Of a DNA stretch of 64,000 nucleotides, positions 50,102 through 59,782 are shown in pieces (the stretch's first letter is position 1; each line of letters begins with the position of its first letter). The position numbers were made by a program, and so were the translations under genes. The notes under the pieces are model-generated. The model had not been told where the DNA came from. It worked only from the letters and a program-made list of their open reading frames with translations, and did no database searches. This DNA is from an uncultured Lachnospiraceae bacterium (GTDB taxonomy: Bacteria; Bacillota; Clostridia; Lachnospirales; Lachnospiraceae): positions 61,523-125,522 of the forward strand of contig CANAPP010000002.1 in assembly GCA_947363565.1 (NCBI GenBank), read 5' to 3'.

Positions 50102-52189
50102 TTACAGTCTCACGATTCGTCTTGCAGCCGCCCTGGAAAAATAATACACTCCGGTTAAGAACATAAGGACCAAGACCATGATCCCGAGGATGATCCCCAG
50201 TGTGGCAGCTTCATCTGCGGTAAACCGGCGGTCGTTGGCAAAGCACATAAAGGCAGCGAAAGCCACACCAAGCAGGCACCCGAGGACTGCAGGATACCGG
50301 AAGATCCGGGAAAGCTGTTTTCTTAAGATATCATCCCGGTAAGCGGCATCCGCCCCCAGACGTTCCAGGTTGTAGAAAATCTCCCGGCTGCCCTCAGCGA
50401 TAGAGATGCTGCGGACATAGCTCATTACCGCCGCTGCCGACAGGCAGATGATGAAGATATACAGGCAGAGCATTACATAGATGCAGAGAAGCTGCAGGGC
50501 ATCTACCTTTGAGATAATGGAAAACTGCGGGCCGTATTTCCAGTCGTCGATCAGCTCCTGGGACAGATCCGGTTTACCGGAATAACCGTACGTTTCGCCC
50601 TGTTTTGTAGAAAGGTGCTCCTCCCAGGCATCATAATTTCCGATGTGGCAGGACAGTTCTCCGGCGCGGCTTACGTACTGGCCGTACAGGTCTCTGGCAA
50701 AATCATAGGAGCTGTCATTGTCCGCGGTATCGAACAGGATGATATGCTCTTCATATTCCGCGGAAAGATCTTTCGTCAGGGAAGCGTAGTCTTTATCATT
50801 GATGACGTAAGCATACGGCCTGCTCATGGCATAGATGGATCCGGCTTCTAACGTCCCGGCGAAGGAAAGGGACAGGCTCTTGCCCGTATCCGGGTTTGCG
50901 GCCGCATACAGGCCGTCCGTGTAATCCCAGATGGATGCCTGGTAATCTGCGGGCGTTACTGTCTTGTAGGAGCCTTTGGCCACCTTTACCTCATCCCCGG
51001 TAAGCGCCTTGTAAGCCTTAGCGGAAAGGAAAAGGGCGAGTTTTGCTTCCTTAGCGTCCACGTCGATATATTTCCCGTCGTCATAATCCACCATCTTATA
51101 GGAGATGACCAGATTCGATACGTCTCCTTCGCAGAAATCCTTTATGGCCGCACTGTGTTTCTTTGCGGTCTTTTCGATATCCGCTTTTTTGACCTGGTCT
51201 TCCAGAACCGGATAGTGCAGGGCAAAGGCACGCAGATCCCCAGAGCTTCCCATCGTCTTTGTGCCGGTGACATAAAGCATCCCGTAGAAGGAGGAAAATA
51301 TGCAGGCGAACAGCATCAGCACGATCACGCACATGTTCCGGGTGGCTGACTTTGCGGAAAACCGCATCATGCTGACAGACACCATATTTTTATAAAACTT
51401 TTTCCTGTTCTTCCCCAGCCGGCTCTGGGAGACGGCGCTTAAAAGGATCAGGTAGATCCCGATGAGGGCCAGCAGGTAAAAAAGGCTGGTTCCGGGAACT
51501 GACTGCCGGAATAAATAGACGAGGGCAGGATGGAGACCAAAGCCAAGGCAGACCCCGGCGGCGGTCAGGATGATACCGAGGGGCAGCGTATAAGGCTTTA
51601 CCGTCTTTACCATCTCCGTCTTCTGGCCCGCCCGCAGGATATCCATAATGTCCGTGCGGTTTATGAAGCGCTGCCCCGTGATGCCAAGGAACAGGGCAAG
51701 GAGCAGGGCGAAGAGGAGGCCTGCGATGAGGCCGCCGATGCCGAAGCGGTATGCGGTGTGCGCATTGGTAATAAGGAATGCCTCGAAAAGCTTCCAGATC
51801 AGGAAGGAGGCCGGGATCCCGCAGAGGATTCCTGCCAGGGAGGCGGCTGCGCACAGAAGGGAAAGTTCGCCAAAGAGTACCTTTTTTAATTCCCGTTTTG
51901 GTTCCCCGAGAGCCAGGAAGATGCCGTATTCCCGGCTCTTGTAACGGAAGAACAGGGTAGAGGCGTAGACCGTAAAGATGCAGCACCCCGCTACAGTGAC
52001 GCCCAGGAGAAGGTTGGCAAGCTTCCGGGTGTCTCCGCCGTCGGGAAGGAACTCCTGTACCGTTGGGCCGAAATACATAAAAGAGAACGAACTTACTAAA
52101 AGCACGGACAGGAAGATACAGAAGGCCAGAAGCCGGTACTGGCTCCTGTTTTTTCCCCGGAGTTTCCGGAATATCTTATTCATCGTCAT
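50102..52189 (-). CDS. FtsX-like ABC transporter permease (antimicrobial peptide exporter type)
   Basis: Ten or so TMs with large extracellular loop; YASTLFFRYKSREYGIFLALGEPKRELKK motif. Confidence 0.88.
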   Translation of the reverse strand: MTMNKIFRKLRGKNRSQYRLLAFCIFLSVLLVSSFSFMYFGPTVQEFLPDGGDTRKLANLLLGVTVAGCCIFTVYASTLFFRYKSREYGIFLALGEPKRELKKVLFGELSLLCAAASLAGILCGIPASFLIWKLFEAFLITNAHTAYRFGIGGLIAGLLFALLLALFLGITGQRFINRTDIMDILRAGQKTEMVKTVKPYTLPLGIILTAAGVCLGFGLHPALVYLFRQSVPGTSLFYLLALIGIYLILLSAVSQSRLGKNRKKFYKNMVSVSMMRFSAKSATRNMCVIVLMLFACIFSSFYGMLYVTGTKTMGSSGDLRAFALHYPVLEDQVKKADIEKTAKKHSAAIKDFCEGDVSNLVISYKMVDYDDGKYIDVDAKEAKLALFLSAKAYKALTGDEVKVAKGSYKTVTPADYQASIWDYTDGLYAAANPDTGKSLSLSFAGTLEAGSIYAMSRPYAYVINDKDYASLTKDLSAEYEEHIILFDTADNDSSYDFARDLYGQYVSRAGELSCHIGNYDAWEEHLSTKQGETYGYSGKPDLSQELIDDWKYGPQFSIISKVDALQLLCIYVMLCLYIFIICLSAAAVMSYVRSISIAEGSREIFYNLERLGADAAYRDDILRKQLSRIFRYPAVLGCLLGVAFAAFMCFANDRRFTADEAATLGIILGIMVLVLMFLTGVYYFSRAAARRIVRL

Positions 52190-52931
52190 CGCTGTCCCCT
52201 CCTAATTCTCTCAGTACGTCTAAAAGCTCATCCATAAACTGCCGGCGGCTGCCGTCCCGGGTAAGCTCAGTGTGTATGGTGCCGTCTTTAAGGACGACGA
52301 CCCGGTCGCAGAAGGATGCCGCATAGCTGTCGTGGGTCACCATGAACACGGTGGCGTTCATCTCTTCCTTCGCCCGGAGGAATGCGTCGATGACTGCCTT
52401 GCAGGATCGGCTGTCAAGATTTCCCGTAGGCTCGTCGGCCAGGATGATGTAGGGTTGGTTCATCAGCGCTCTAGCCACTGCCGTCCGCTGCTTTTCGCCG
52501 CCGGATATCTCGGCCGGGTATTTTTCCATGACTTTTTCGATACCGAACAGCCGGCATAAGTGCCTTGCCTTCTCCTCCATCTGGATGATGGGCTTTTTGG
52601 CGATGACCTGGGGCAGACAGATATTTTCAAATACGCTGAGTCCGTCAAGGAGCATGAAATCCTGGAAGACGAAGCCTAAGTTCCGGTTGCGGATCTTTGA
52701 CATTTTCTGCTCTGGAAGGCCGGAGATATCCTTGCCGTTAAGTAAGATCTGCCCGTTATCGTGGGGGATAAAGCAGGAAATACAGTTTAGCAGTGTAGTC
52801 TTTCCACTGCCCGACGGCCCCATGACGGCCACGAATTCGCCCTTCCTTACGTGGAAGCTAAGGTCTTTCAGCACGGGATAAGAATTGTTCCCGGCGGTAT
52901 AAGTTTTATTCAGATGTCTGACTTTAAGCAT
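52176..52931 (-). CDS. ABC transporter ATP-binding protein (MacB/BceA type)
   Basis: MGPSGSGKTTLLNCISCF, ISGGEKQRTAVARALMNQPYIILADEPTGNLDSRS. Confidence 0.94.
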   Translation of the reverse strand: MLKVRHLNKTYTAGNNSYPVLKDLSFHVRKGEFVAVMGPSGSGKTTLLNCISCFIPHDNGQILLNGKDISGLPEQKMSKIRNRNLGFVFQDFMLLDGLSVFENICLPQVIAKKPIIQMEEKARHLCRLFGIEKVMEKYPAEISGGEKQRTAVARALMNQPYIILADEPTGNLDSRSCKAVIDAFLRAKEEMNATVFMVTHDSYAASFCDRVVVLKDGTIHTELTRDGSRRQFMDELLDVLRELGGDSDDDE

Positions 52932-53097
52932 AGCGTAGATCCTCCTGATCTTTGATGTAGTCCCTCCGCGGTGGGAGGATAGTTATAGATTAGCTTGAAG
53001 GTGGGAGAAAAGACATGGGTAGAAATGGTAAGTTTGGTATTCATTTTGGAAAGTTTTGATGGTATACTGAAAACGGAAACTTAAGGAGTGGGAAAAG

Positions 53098-53796
53098 ATG
53101 AAAGTCAGTATATGCGATGATGACGGGAAGCTGAGGGCGGCGCTACGGAAAGTGGTGGAGGTTGAGCTTTCGCTTCTGGGAATAGATGCCGGAATAGAGG
53201 AATACGGCTCCGGGGAGGAGCTGCTTAGAAGGATATCCGATGAGGAGCCGGACATCCTTTTTCTGGATATTGAGATGGGGAGGATGGACGGGATGGAGAC
53301 GGCCAGGGAGCTTAGAAGGCTCCACAGGCATACAGTCATTATCTTCGTGACAGCGTATGCGGACTTTGTGTTCCAAGGCTATGAGGTGCGGGCGTTTCAT
53401 TATATCTTAAAGCCTTACGAGGAAGAAAAGATCAAAAAAGTCCTCCGCCTGGCCCTTGAGGAGGCTGACGGCCTTAAGGAGAAGTATTATCTTGTGGAGC
53501 AGAAAGGGGGAGCTTTAAAGCTTCCGCTGAGCAGGATCTGCTATTTTAAAAGCGACCGGAAAAAGGTTACGGCGGTCATGGAGGACGGGGAAAAAGAGTT
53601 CTACGGGAGCTTAAGCGAGCTGGAATCAAAGCTTCCGGGTTACTTCGTGCGGTGTCACAACCGCTATCTGGTGAATCTTAACCATGTGACGGGAGTGGAA
53701 GGGAAAACCTGCACCTGCGGCGATGAGGAGCTTCCGGTGAGCAGGAGCAGCCGCCAGGAGCTTCTGGTGGCGTTCGCAAAGGCGATGCTTAAGTAA
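53098..53796 (+). CDS. LytTR-family response regulator
   Basis: REC (VSICDDDGKLRAALRK, ILFLDIEMGRMDGMETARELR) plus LytTR C-term (YFVRCHNRYLVNLNHV). Confidence 0.93.
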   Translation: MKVSICDDDGKLRAALRKVVEVELSLLGIDAGIEEYGSGEELLRRISDEEPDILFLDIEMGRMDGMETARELRRLHRHTVIIFVTAYADFVFQGYEVRAFHYILKPYEEEKIKKVLRLALEEADGLKEKYYLVEQKGGALKLPLSRICYFKSDRKKVTAVMEDGEKEFYGSLSELESKLPGYFVRCHNRYLVNLNHVTGVEGKTCTCGDEELPVSRSSRQELLVAFAKAMLK

Positions 53797-53822
53797 CGCT
53801 GTACAAGAGAGAATCTGTTTGG

Positions 53823-55115
53823 ATGGAGGAGAAAGTGATGGCTGAACAAATCATGCACGCGGCGGGTGTACTGATGATGCTGGCGGAAGGGTACTTTTTT
53901 TACCGGATACTTTCCTGCCTGATGGAGCCGAGGAAGCCTTTGCTCTTTAAGGGGATCGGCATCATCTTTTGCAGCGCGCTGGTGTCGGTCATCATTTATG
54001 CCAATGATCCGGCAAATATCACCTATATGCTGCCGGTATTTTTCTTGCTCACCTGCGCGGCCTTCCGGGCAGACTGGCTGATCCGCTTCTCCGTGATCAT
54101 GCTGTTCTACCCGATCATCATCGCCTTCAACTTTGTGCATGGGGAGACCTTCGGCGGCCTTGCCATCTATTGGTTCGGCGAGGGTACGGCGGGAAACAGT
54201 ATACTGTTTGACCTGTCCTTTATCGTTCCGGTGCTGTTCTGGTTTTTCTACTGGAGAGTGCTCAGGAAAAATCTTTCGGAGACCAGGGATTTTCTGGATG
54301 CCCGGTCGTGGATTTTCCTGGATATCGTCTGCCTGGCATCCATGGCGGCGGTCTATAGCTGCATATATTATACGCCGAGGGAGAGCTTCAAGGTCATTCC
54401 CTGTATGCTGGCGTGCATGGTGACCAATATGGGCAGTATCCGCCTTGCCGCCGACCTGGCGGACAGGGTGCGGGGCGAACTGGAGCGGAAAAATCTGAAG
54501 GTGCAGCAGGATTACTACGAGGAGCTTGAAAACAGCCAGTTAAAGCTGCGAAAGTTCCGCCACGATATGAAGAATCATCTGGCGGCGGCAGGAGAGCTTT
54601 TGCGGGAGGGGCGGGAGGATAAGGCCAGAGAGTATCTCGGGCAGCTATCCGGCTATATGGACACGTCCAACCGGCTCTTCTGTAAAGTCCCCATAGTCAA
54701 CGCGGTGCTGAATGTCAAATACAATGCCGCGCTGGAGAATGATATCGACTGCTTCTTTGGCATCGGCATTGACGGTATGGCGGGGCTTGACAATATCAGC
54801 CTCTGCGCGATATTTTCCAACACCCTCGACAATGCCATAGAGGCGTGCAAAAAGATTCCGGATGCGAACGAGCGCAGGCTGTCGGTGAAGGCGAGATATA
54901 CGGAAAACGGGTATTTCAGCTATGAGATCGTCAATGCGAAGGTGAATGAGGTGCGAAGGAAGCGGGGCAGATTTCTCACGGACAAGGAGGATGGGAAGTC
55001 CCACGGGCTTGGGATCTCCTCAGTAAAAGAGATCGTGGACAGGTATAAGGGAACGATGGACATCTCTTACACGGAGAAAGAATTCAGCGTGGTGATACTG
55101 ATGGAGGTGTCTTAG
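53823..55115 (+). CDS. GHKL-domain sensor histidine kinase (AgrC-like)
   Basis: KLRKFRHDMKNHLAAAGELL, NTLDNAIEACKKIP, GKSHGLGISSVKEIVDRYKG. Confidence 0.9.
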   Translation: MEEKVMAEQIMHAAGVLMMLAEGYFFYRILSCLMEPRKPLLFKGIGIIFCSALVSVIIYANDPANITYMLPVFFLLTCAAFRADWLIRFSVIMLFYPIIIAFNFVHGETFGGLAIYWFGEGTAGNSILFDLSFIVPVLFWFFYWRVLRKNLSETRDFLDARSWIFLDIVCLASMAAVYSCIYYTPRESFKVIPCMLACMVTNMGSIRLAADLADRVRGELERKNLKVQQDYYEELENSQLKLRKFRHDMKNHLAAAGELLREGREDKAREYLGQLSGYMDTSNRLFCKVPIVNAVLNVKYNAALENDIDCFFGIGIDGMAGLDNISLCAIFSNTLDNAIEACKKIPDANERRLSVKARYTENGYFSYEIVNAKVNEVRRKRGRFLTDKEDGKSHGLGISSVKEIVDRYKGTMDISYTEKEFSVVILMEVS

Positions 55116-55143
55116 GAAAGGGAACGTAAAGGAAGGAGAGACG

Positions 55144-55740
55144 ATGATGGAAAAAGAAAGGCTTGAGAAGCAATTTGCATTTATCCGAGAGGTGGACAAG
55201 GAGAAGTTCATCGGGCGGCAGACCTATCTGTCGGACGGTGTGCGCAAGGAAAATGATGCGGAGCACGCGTGGCATATGGCGCTGATGACCATCCTTTTAA
55301 GCGAGTATGCTAACGAAGAGATCGACGTGTTAAAGACGGTGACGATGCTTCTCATCCACGACCTTGTGGAGATTGACGCTGGGGATACTTATGCCTATGA
55401 CGCGGAGGGCAACAAGACGAAGGAGCAGCGGGAGAAGAAGGCGGCGGACCGGATCTACGGCCTGCTCCCTGAGGACCAGCAGGAAAAGCTCAGGAAGCTG
55501 TGGGATGAGTTCGAAGAATGGAAAAGCCCGGAAGCGCGTTTTGCCCACGCCATGGACTGCATCCAGCCGCTGATGCTGAATGCGGCGACAGAAGGGAAGA
55601 GCTGGGAGGAGCACGGCGTCCATCTAAGCCAGGTCCTTGGGCGCAATGGGCGCACTTCCGAAGGCTCGCAGGCACTCTGGCAGTATGCCTATGAGAACTT
55701 TATCACCCCGAACGCAGAGAAAGGACGATTGAAAGATTAA
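55144..55740 (+). CDS. HD-domain hydrolase (YfbR-like)
   Basis: FIREVDKEKFIGRQTYLSDGVRKENDAEHAWHMALM, LLIHDLVEIDAGDTYAYD. Confidence 0.9.
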   Translation: MMEKERLEKQFAFIREVDKEKFIGRQTYLSDGVRKENDAEHAWHMALMTILLSEYANEEIDVLKTVTMLLIHDLVEIDAGDTYAYDAEGNKTKEQREKKAADRIYGLLPEDQQEKLRKLWDEFEEWKSPEARFAHAMDCIQPLMLNAATEGKSWEEHGVHLSQVLGRNGRTSEGSQALWQYAYENFITPNAEKGRLKD

Positions 55741-55825
55741 GAAGAAAAAGAAGTTTTAAAATAGGTTCTTTACTTTATAGAAAAAATGTGGTAATATTAC
55801 AAATGCGATTTCATTAATCTTATAC

Positions 55826-55897
55826 GCACCCGTAGCTCAGGGGATAGAGCACCGCCCTCCGGAGGCGGGAGCGGCGGTTCGAATCCGCCCGGGTGTG
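55826..55897 (+). tRNA. tRNA-Arg (anticodon CCG)
   Basis: GCACCCG/CGGGTGT acceptor, GCTC-AGGGGATA-GAGC D-arm, CCGCC-CTCCGGA-GGCGG anticodon arm, GGCGG-TTCGAAT-CCGCC T-arm. Confidence 0.92.
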
Positions 55898-55933
55898 TAC
55901 CTTAAAAGTATGCGCGGTATCTGGAGGGAGCCT

Positions 55934-56563
55934 ATGAAGGAATTCTTTAAAGGCTGTCCGGCAGGGCTTAGAGGGCGCAGGGGAGTTATCCTTCTTCTTG
56001 TGCTTCTGGTTTTTGCTGCGGGGACGGTCGGACTGGAATTGACCAAAGAAAAGGCGCAGATGAGAGAGGTACGTAAGATAGACACAAAGAATGTCAGGAT
56101 CATGAATATCGGCTGTGACGTCAAGGAGCTTAATCCGCTAAGGAAGGACGAGCATCCGGAGATTAACAGCGCGGTAGCAGAGTATTTTGAAGGGCTTACG
56201 GAAGGTGAGACTTTCGTGGAAAGGTACGATGACATTCACGTTTATACGAAAGTCGGGCAGTACAGAGGTACTTATCTGGTATTTGCAAAGTATCGGATGA
56301 AGATCAAGGATATATATACAGAAGTTCCCGGGCTGGTCACGCTGTATGCGACGAAGGATGGGGAGAGTGGCCGGTACCGGATAGATACACAGGCACCTAA
56401 AGGGCAGGATAAAGGTTTTGTCCGGACGGTGGTCGGACATACGGATGTCAGAGAGCTTCTGGGAAAGACAGAGGAAGAATTTACAGCGGCAGTAGGCGCG
56501 GATGCCCTTCTTAAGGAAGCGCTTACGGATCTTAAAGGCGCGTACAGCGCGTATGCCGGTTGA
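55934..56563 (+). CDS. Hypothetical secreted/membrane-anchored protein
   Basis: Single N-terminal TM (GVILLLVLLVFAAGTVGLEL), starts 37 bp after tRNA-Arg. Confidence 0.7.
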   Translation: MKEFFKGCPAGLRGRRGVILLLVLLVFAAGTVGLELTKEKAQMREVRKIDTKNVRIMNIGCDVKELNPLRKDEHPEINSAVAEYFEGLTEGETFVERYDDIHVYTKVGQYRGTYLVFAKYRMKIKDIYTEVPGLVTLYATKDGESGRYRIDTQAPKGQDKGFVRTVVGHTDVRELLGKTEEEFTAAVGADALLKEALTDLKGAYSAYAG

Positions 56564-56600
56564 GAAAGTTTATGGTACCAAGGTTGTCATACAAAAGGAA

Positions 56601-56637
56601 AGACCCGGATCCCGGATGGCGGATCCGGTTTTTTTAT
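56601..56637 (+). terminator. Intrinsic terminator
   Basis: ACCCGGATCC-CGGATGGC-GGATCCGGTTTTTTT. Confidence 0.85.
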
Positions 56638-56738
56638 ACTTTCATCAAAATTTTATCACAGTTTGAACACAATTATACGATAAAATACTTTACAGAACGG
56701 ACAACAGAAAAGCAGTTGCAGATGAAGGGAGATATATT

Positions 56739-57989
56739 ATGGATAATCAGTACAGTTATTATACACCGGAACAGGATGATATGAATTACCAGACGGGCCA
56801 CAGCGGAAGACGCGACAGAAAAAGGAAGGTGCCTTCCGCGGTAAAGGCCGTCGGCCTCGGCCTGATCTTCGGCCTTGCGGCCAGCGCCGCATTCCAGGCG
56901 GGAAACGCTGTGGCAGGAAAGGTTATTGAGACAGCGCCCAAGGCGGAGAAAAAGGTGGAGACAGCAGGCAGCACGAAGCTGACCACAGGCTCCGGAGGGA
57001 CGGTGACGTCGGATATCTCCGTGATCGCGAAAAACGCCATGCCTTCCGTAGTGTCGATCACGAACATGAGCGTGACTCAAGTGCAGAATTTCTTCGGCGG
57101 TATCCACGAGCAGGAGAATGAGAGCGCGGGCTCCGGCATCATCATCGCGCAGAATGACACAGAGCTTTTGATCCTAACCAACAACCATGTTGTGACGGGA
57201 AATGATACGCTGACCGTATCGTTTATTGATGAGGAGAGCGTGAAGGCGGACATTAAGGGGACGGATTCCGAACGTGACTTGGCGGTGATCGCGGTCCAGA
57301 TGAAGGATATCAAGGATTCCACAAAGGATAAGATTGCAGTTGCCCAGATGGGCGATTCCACAAAGCTGCAGGTAGGCGAGCAGGTGATCGCCATCGGAAA
57401 TGCCCTGGGATACGGCCAGTCCGTGACGACAGGGATCGTCTCTGCCACCCAGAGGACATTGGATGGCTTTGACAGCGAACTGATCCAGACAGATGCGGCT
57501 ATTAACCCTGGCAATAGCGGCGGTGCGCTCCTGAATGTAAATGGTGAGGTCATCGGTATCAATACCATCAAGGTTGCCGTGGACGTGGTGGAAGGTATGG
57601 GATATGCCATTCCGATCTCTGACGCTAAGGATGTGATCACGAATCTGATGAACCAGAAGACGAAGACGAAGCTGGCGGAAGGCCAGCAGGGCTATCTCGG
57701 GATCCAGCCTGTGGATGTGTCCGAGGACAGCGCCCAGATGTACGGTATGCCTACGGGAGTCTATGTGTCAGAGGTAGTTTCAGGCAGCGGAGCGCAGGCA
57801 GCAGGCATCACAAAGGGATGTATCATTACTAAGATAGAAGGTACGACGATCGGCAGCACCGTGGATTTAAGAGAGCAGCTCCAGTATTATGCTGCCGGGG
57901 AGACGGTGAAGGTTACCATACAGGTTCCGAGGAGCAACGGCGAATACAAATCCGAGACTGTGGATGTCAAGCTCGGAAAGAACAGATAA
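56739..57989 (+). CDS. HtrA/DegP-like trypsin-like serine protease with PDZ domain
   Basis: LTNNHVVTGNDTLTVSF, ERDLAVIAV, TDAAINPGNSGGALLNVNGEVIGINT, PDZ GYLGIQPVDVS. Confidence 0.95.
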   Translation: MDNQYSYYTPEQDDMNYQTGHSGRRDRKRKVPSAVKAVGLGLIFGLAASAAFQAGNAVAGKVIETAPKAEKKVETAGSTKLTTGSGGTVTSDISVIAKNAMPSVVSITNMSVTQVQNFFGGIHEQENESAGSGIIIAQNDTELLILTNNHVVTGNDTLTVSFIDEESVKADIKGTDSERDLAVIAVQMKDIKDSTKDKIAVAQMGDSTKLQVGEQVIAIGNALGYGQSVTTGIVSATQRTLDGFDSELIQTDAAINPGNSGGALLNVNGEVIGINTIKVAVDVVEGMGYAIPISDAKDVITNLMNQKTKTKLAEGQQGYLGIQPVDVSEDSAQMYGMPTGVYVSEVVSGSGAQAAGITKGCIITKIEGTTIGSTVDLREQLQYYAAGETVKVTIQVPRSNGEYKSETVDVKLGKNR

Positions 57990-58070
57990 AATCAGACAAA
58001 TGTTTGCTATTTTCATTTTCTTGTAGTATAATCTATAACAGATTACGAGGCGAGGAGGCAGGAAGTACAA

Positions 58071-58565
58071 ATGAAATGTCCGATATGTGGTGAACAATTG
58101 CGGCCGGGAAAGAAAGATCCGAACTATTTATTGTGTTATAACTGCAAGAAAAAATACAAGGCTCCAAAGAGCGCTGAGCAGAAGCAGGAGGAGAGGGCTC
58201 CAAAGAGTACCGCGCCGAAACAGAAGGCAAAACCGAGAAAAGCAAGGGTGCAGGAGGAAGAGGAAGAGCCAAGATACGCTAATGTTCCACCGAAGAAAGT
58301 CCGTGATAAGCGTGAAGACGAGATGCGCCGGGCTTATGATGAGATGCTTGCGGTAGGCGACGGGAAGAGCAGGAAGAAAAAGACAAAGGATAAAGCAAAT
58401 ACGAAAAAGCGCCAGAGAGACTATGAGGATGACGATTACTATGATGACGATGATTATTACGACGATGATGAAAGAGTGTCCAAAGCGCCGATCATCATCC
58501 TTGGGATTGCGATCGTGGTCGTGGCAGCAGTGATTGCTTATATGGTATTTTTCAGAGGAGCTTGA
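58071..58565 (+). CDS. Zinc-ribbon protein with charged low-complexity region and C-terminal TM
   Basis: MKCPICGEQLRPGKKDPNYLLCYNCKKKY; DDDYYDDDDYYDDDE; APIIILGIAIVVVAAVIAYMVFF. Confidence 0.75.
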   Translation: MKCPICGEQLRPGKKDPNYLLCYNCKKKYKAPKSAEQKQEERAPKSTAPKQKAKPRKARVQEEEEEPRYANVPPKKVRDKREDEMRRAYDEMLAVGDGKSRKKKTKDKANTKKRQRDYEDDDYYDDDDYYDDDERVSKAPIIILGIAIVVVAAVIAYMVFFRGA

Positions 58566-58718
58566 TGCTCTTACGGCCGGAGTGGTGCAATGTCAAGAAA
58601 AATTACAAGTTAAAAGTGAATGGTAGTGGAAAATAGTTTGTGTTTTTGGTAAAAATGGCTCCTTTTTGGTAAGAATTAAAATATGACGATTCTTACGGAA
58701 AAGGAGTATTTTTACGGC

Positions 58719-59060
58719 AGTTGCAAAAGGGCAAATCCGACAAATCATTTCACAAAACAACATCAACAGTGTGGCAGATGTCTATTCCCTCCTCAGGGAA
58801 GGCTTTAAGGACATCCTCCAGGAGTTTATGGAGGCAGAACTTGATGCTACCCTCGGATATGAGAAAACTGGAAAATGATTTTCCGAGAGACAATAAAAGA
58901 AATGGGCATTTCCCAAAAACCTCAAAAGATAGTACGGGGAATTCCCGATTGACATGCCAGGAGACAGGAACGGTGAATTTGAGCCAAAGCTGATCCCCAA
59001 GTATCAGAGAGACATTTCCGGGATTGAAGAAAAAGGGATTTCCCTTTATGTACAATGGTA
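58719..59060 (+). pseudogene. Degenerate IS256-family (Mutator) transposase, N-terminal remnant
   Basis: One frame gives VAKGQIRQIISQNNINSVADVYSLLREGFKDILQEFMEAELDATLGYEKTGK*, another RNGHFPKT, a third GEFPIDMPGDRNGEFEPKLIPKYQRDISGIEEKGISLY. Confidence 0.85.
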
Positions 59061-59266
59061 AAAAATTATTCGGGGATTTCGGATTCTTCCAGGAGCGTCA
59101 TCAGAGACAGCATCGTTTCCTTGCAGTCTATCCTGTTGCAGTAACATCTAAGACCGTCCGGCTGTACTGGTGTAGGCGGCAGGTTTTCTTCCGGTCAGCC
59201 CGGAGAACTTCAACAGCATAAGAAAAACTTCAACATTGAAACATCTTTTTAACGTGCGCTAAAAAA

Positions 59267-59313
59267 GGAGTCTCGCTTCGTAACTAATTTAATTAGTTAT
59301 TTTGCGACACTCC
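59267..59313 (-). terminator. Dyad consistent with an intrinsic terminator of the cotJC fragment
   Basis: Minus strand GGAGTGTCGC...AACTAATTAAATTAGTT...GCGAGACTCCTTTTTT. Confidence 0.65.
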
Positions 59314-59357
59314 CCGTGTTTTTGTGCCGGATATTTTGTAAGATTACCGGCGGCAGG

Positions 59358-59575
59358 TTATTTGCAGTTTGGATTCAGGTCGAATTCCGGATTGATCGCA
59401 TAGAAATTCTTGCTGTCCAGGTGATCCTGGACAATTCTCAGGGATTCGCCGAAACGCTGATAATGCACAATCTCCCGCTCCCGGAGGAACTTGATCGGAT
59501 CGCAGACTTCCGGGTCTTTTACAAGACGCAGGATGTTGTCATAGGTTGTGCGGGCTTTCTGCTCTGCTGCGATCA
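59358..59575 (-). pseudogene. cotJC: Truncated CotJC (manganese catalase-family spore coat protein), C-terminal fragment
   Basis: Reverse strand AAEQKARTTYDNILRLVKDPEVCDPIKFLREREIVHYQRFGESLRIVQDHLDSKNFYAINPEFD; family resemblance stops abruptly upstream of IAAEQ. Confidence 0.8.
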
Positions 59576-59782
59576 TGTAAAGACAACAGCAGCAGAAAAC
59601 CTTGAAAAAGCGTTGTTTTTCGTGGTACAAGCCGTTTCCTGCTGCGACTTTATAAGAACAAAAATAGAGAAAAAAGAAGATGAAACAAGCTATCCTGCAT
59701 AGTTCCAATGTTTTCAGCTCCAAAGACGTTCAGAAATGAGTGTCTTTTTTTTTATCCAAAACGAAAGGAGAATCATAACATT

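Noticed and set aside
58721-58993. 90-aa ORF (MQKGKSDKSFHKTT...)
   Set aside because: Starts in the wrong frame of the IS256 transposase remnant; only its later part (RNGHFPKT) touches the genuine frame
59024-59221. 65-aa plus-strand ORF
   Set aside because: Starts in transposase remnant sequence and continues antisense to a more protein-like minus-strand fragment
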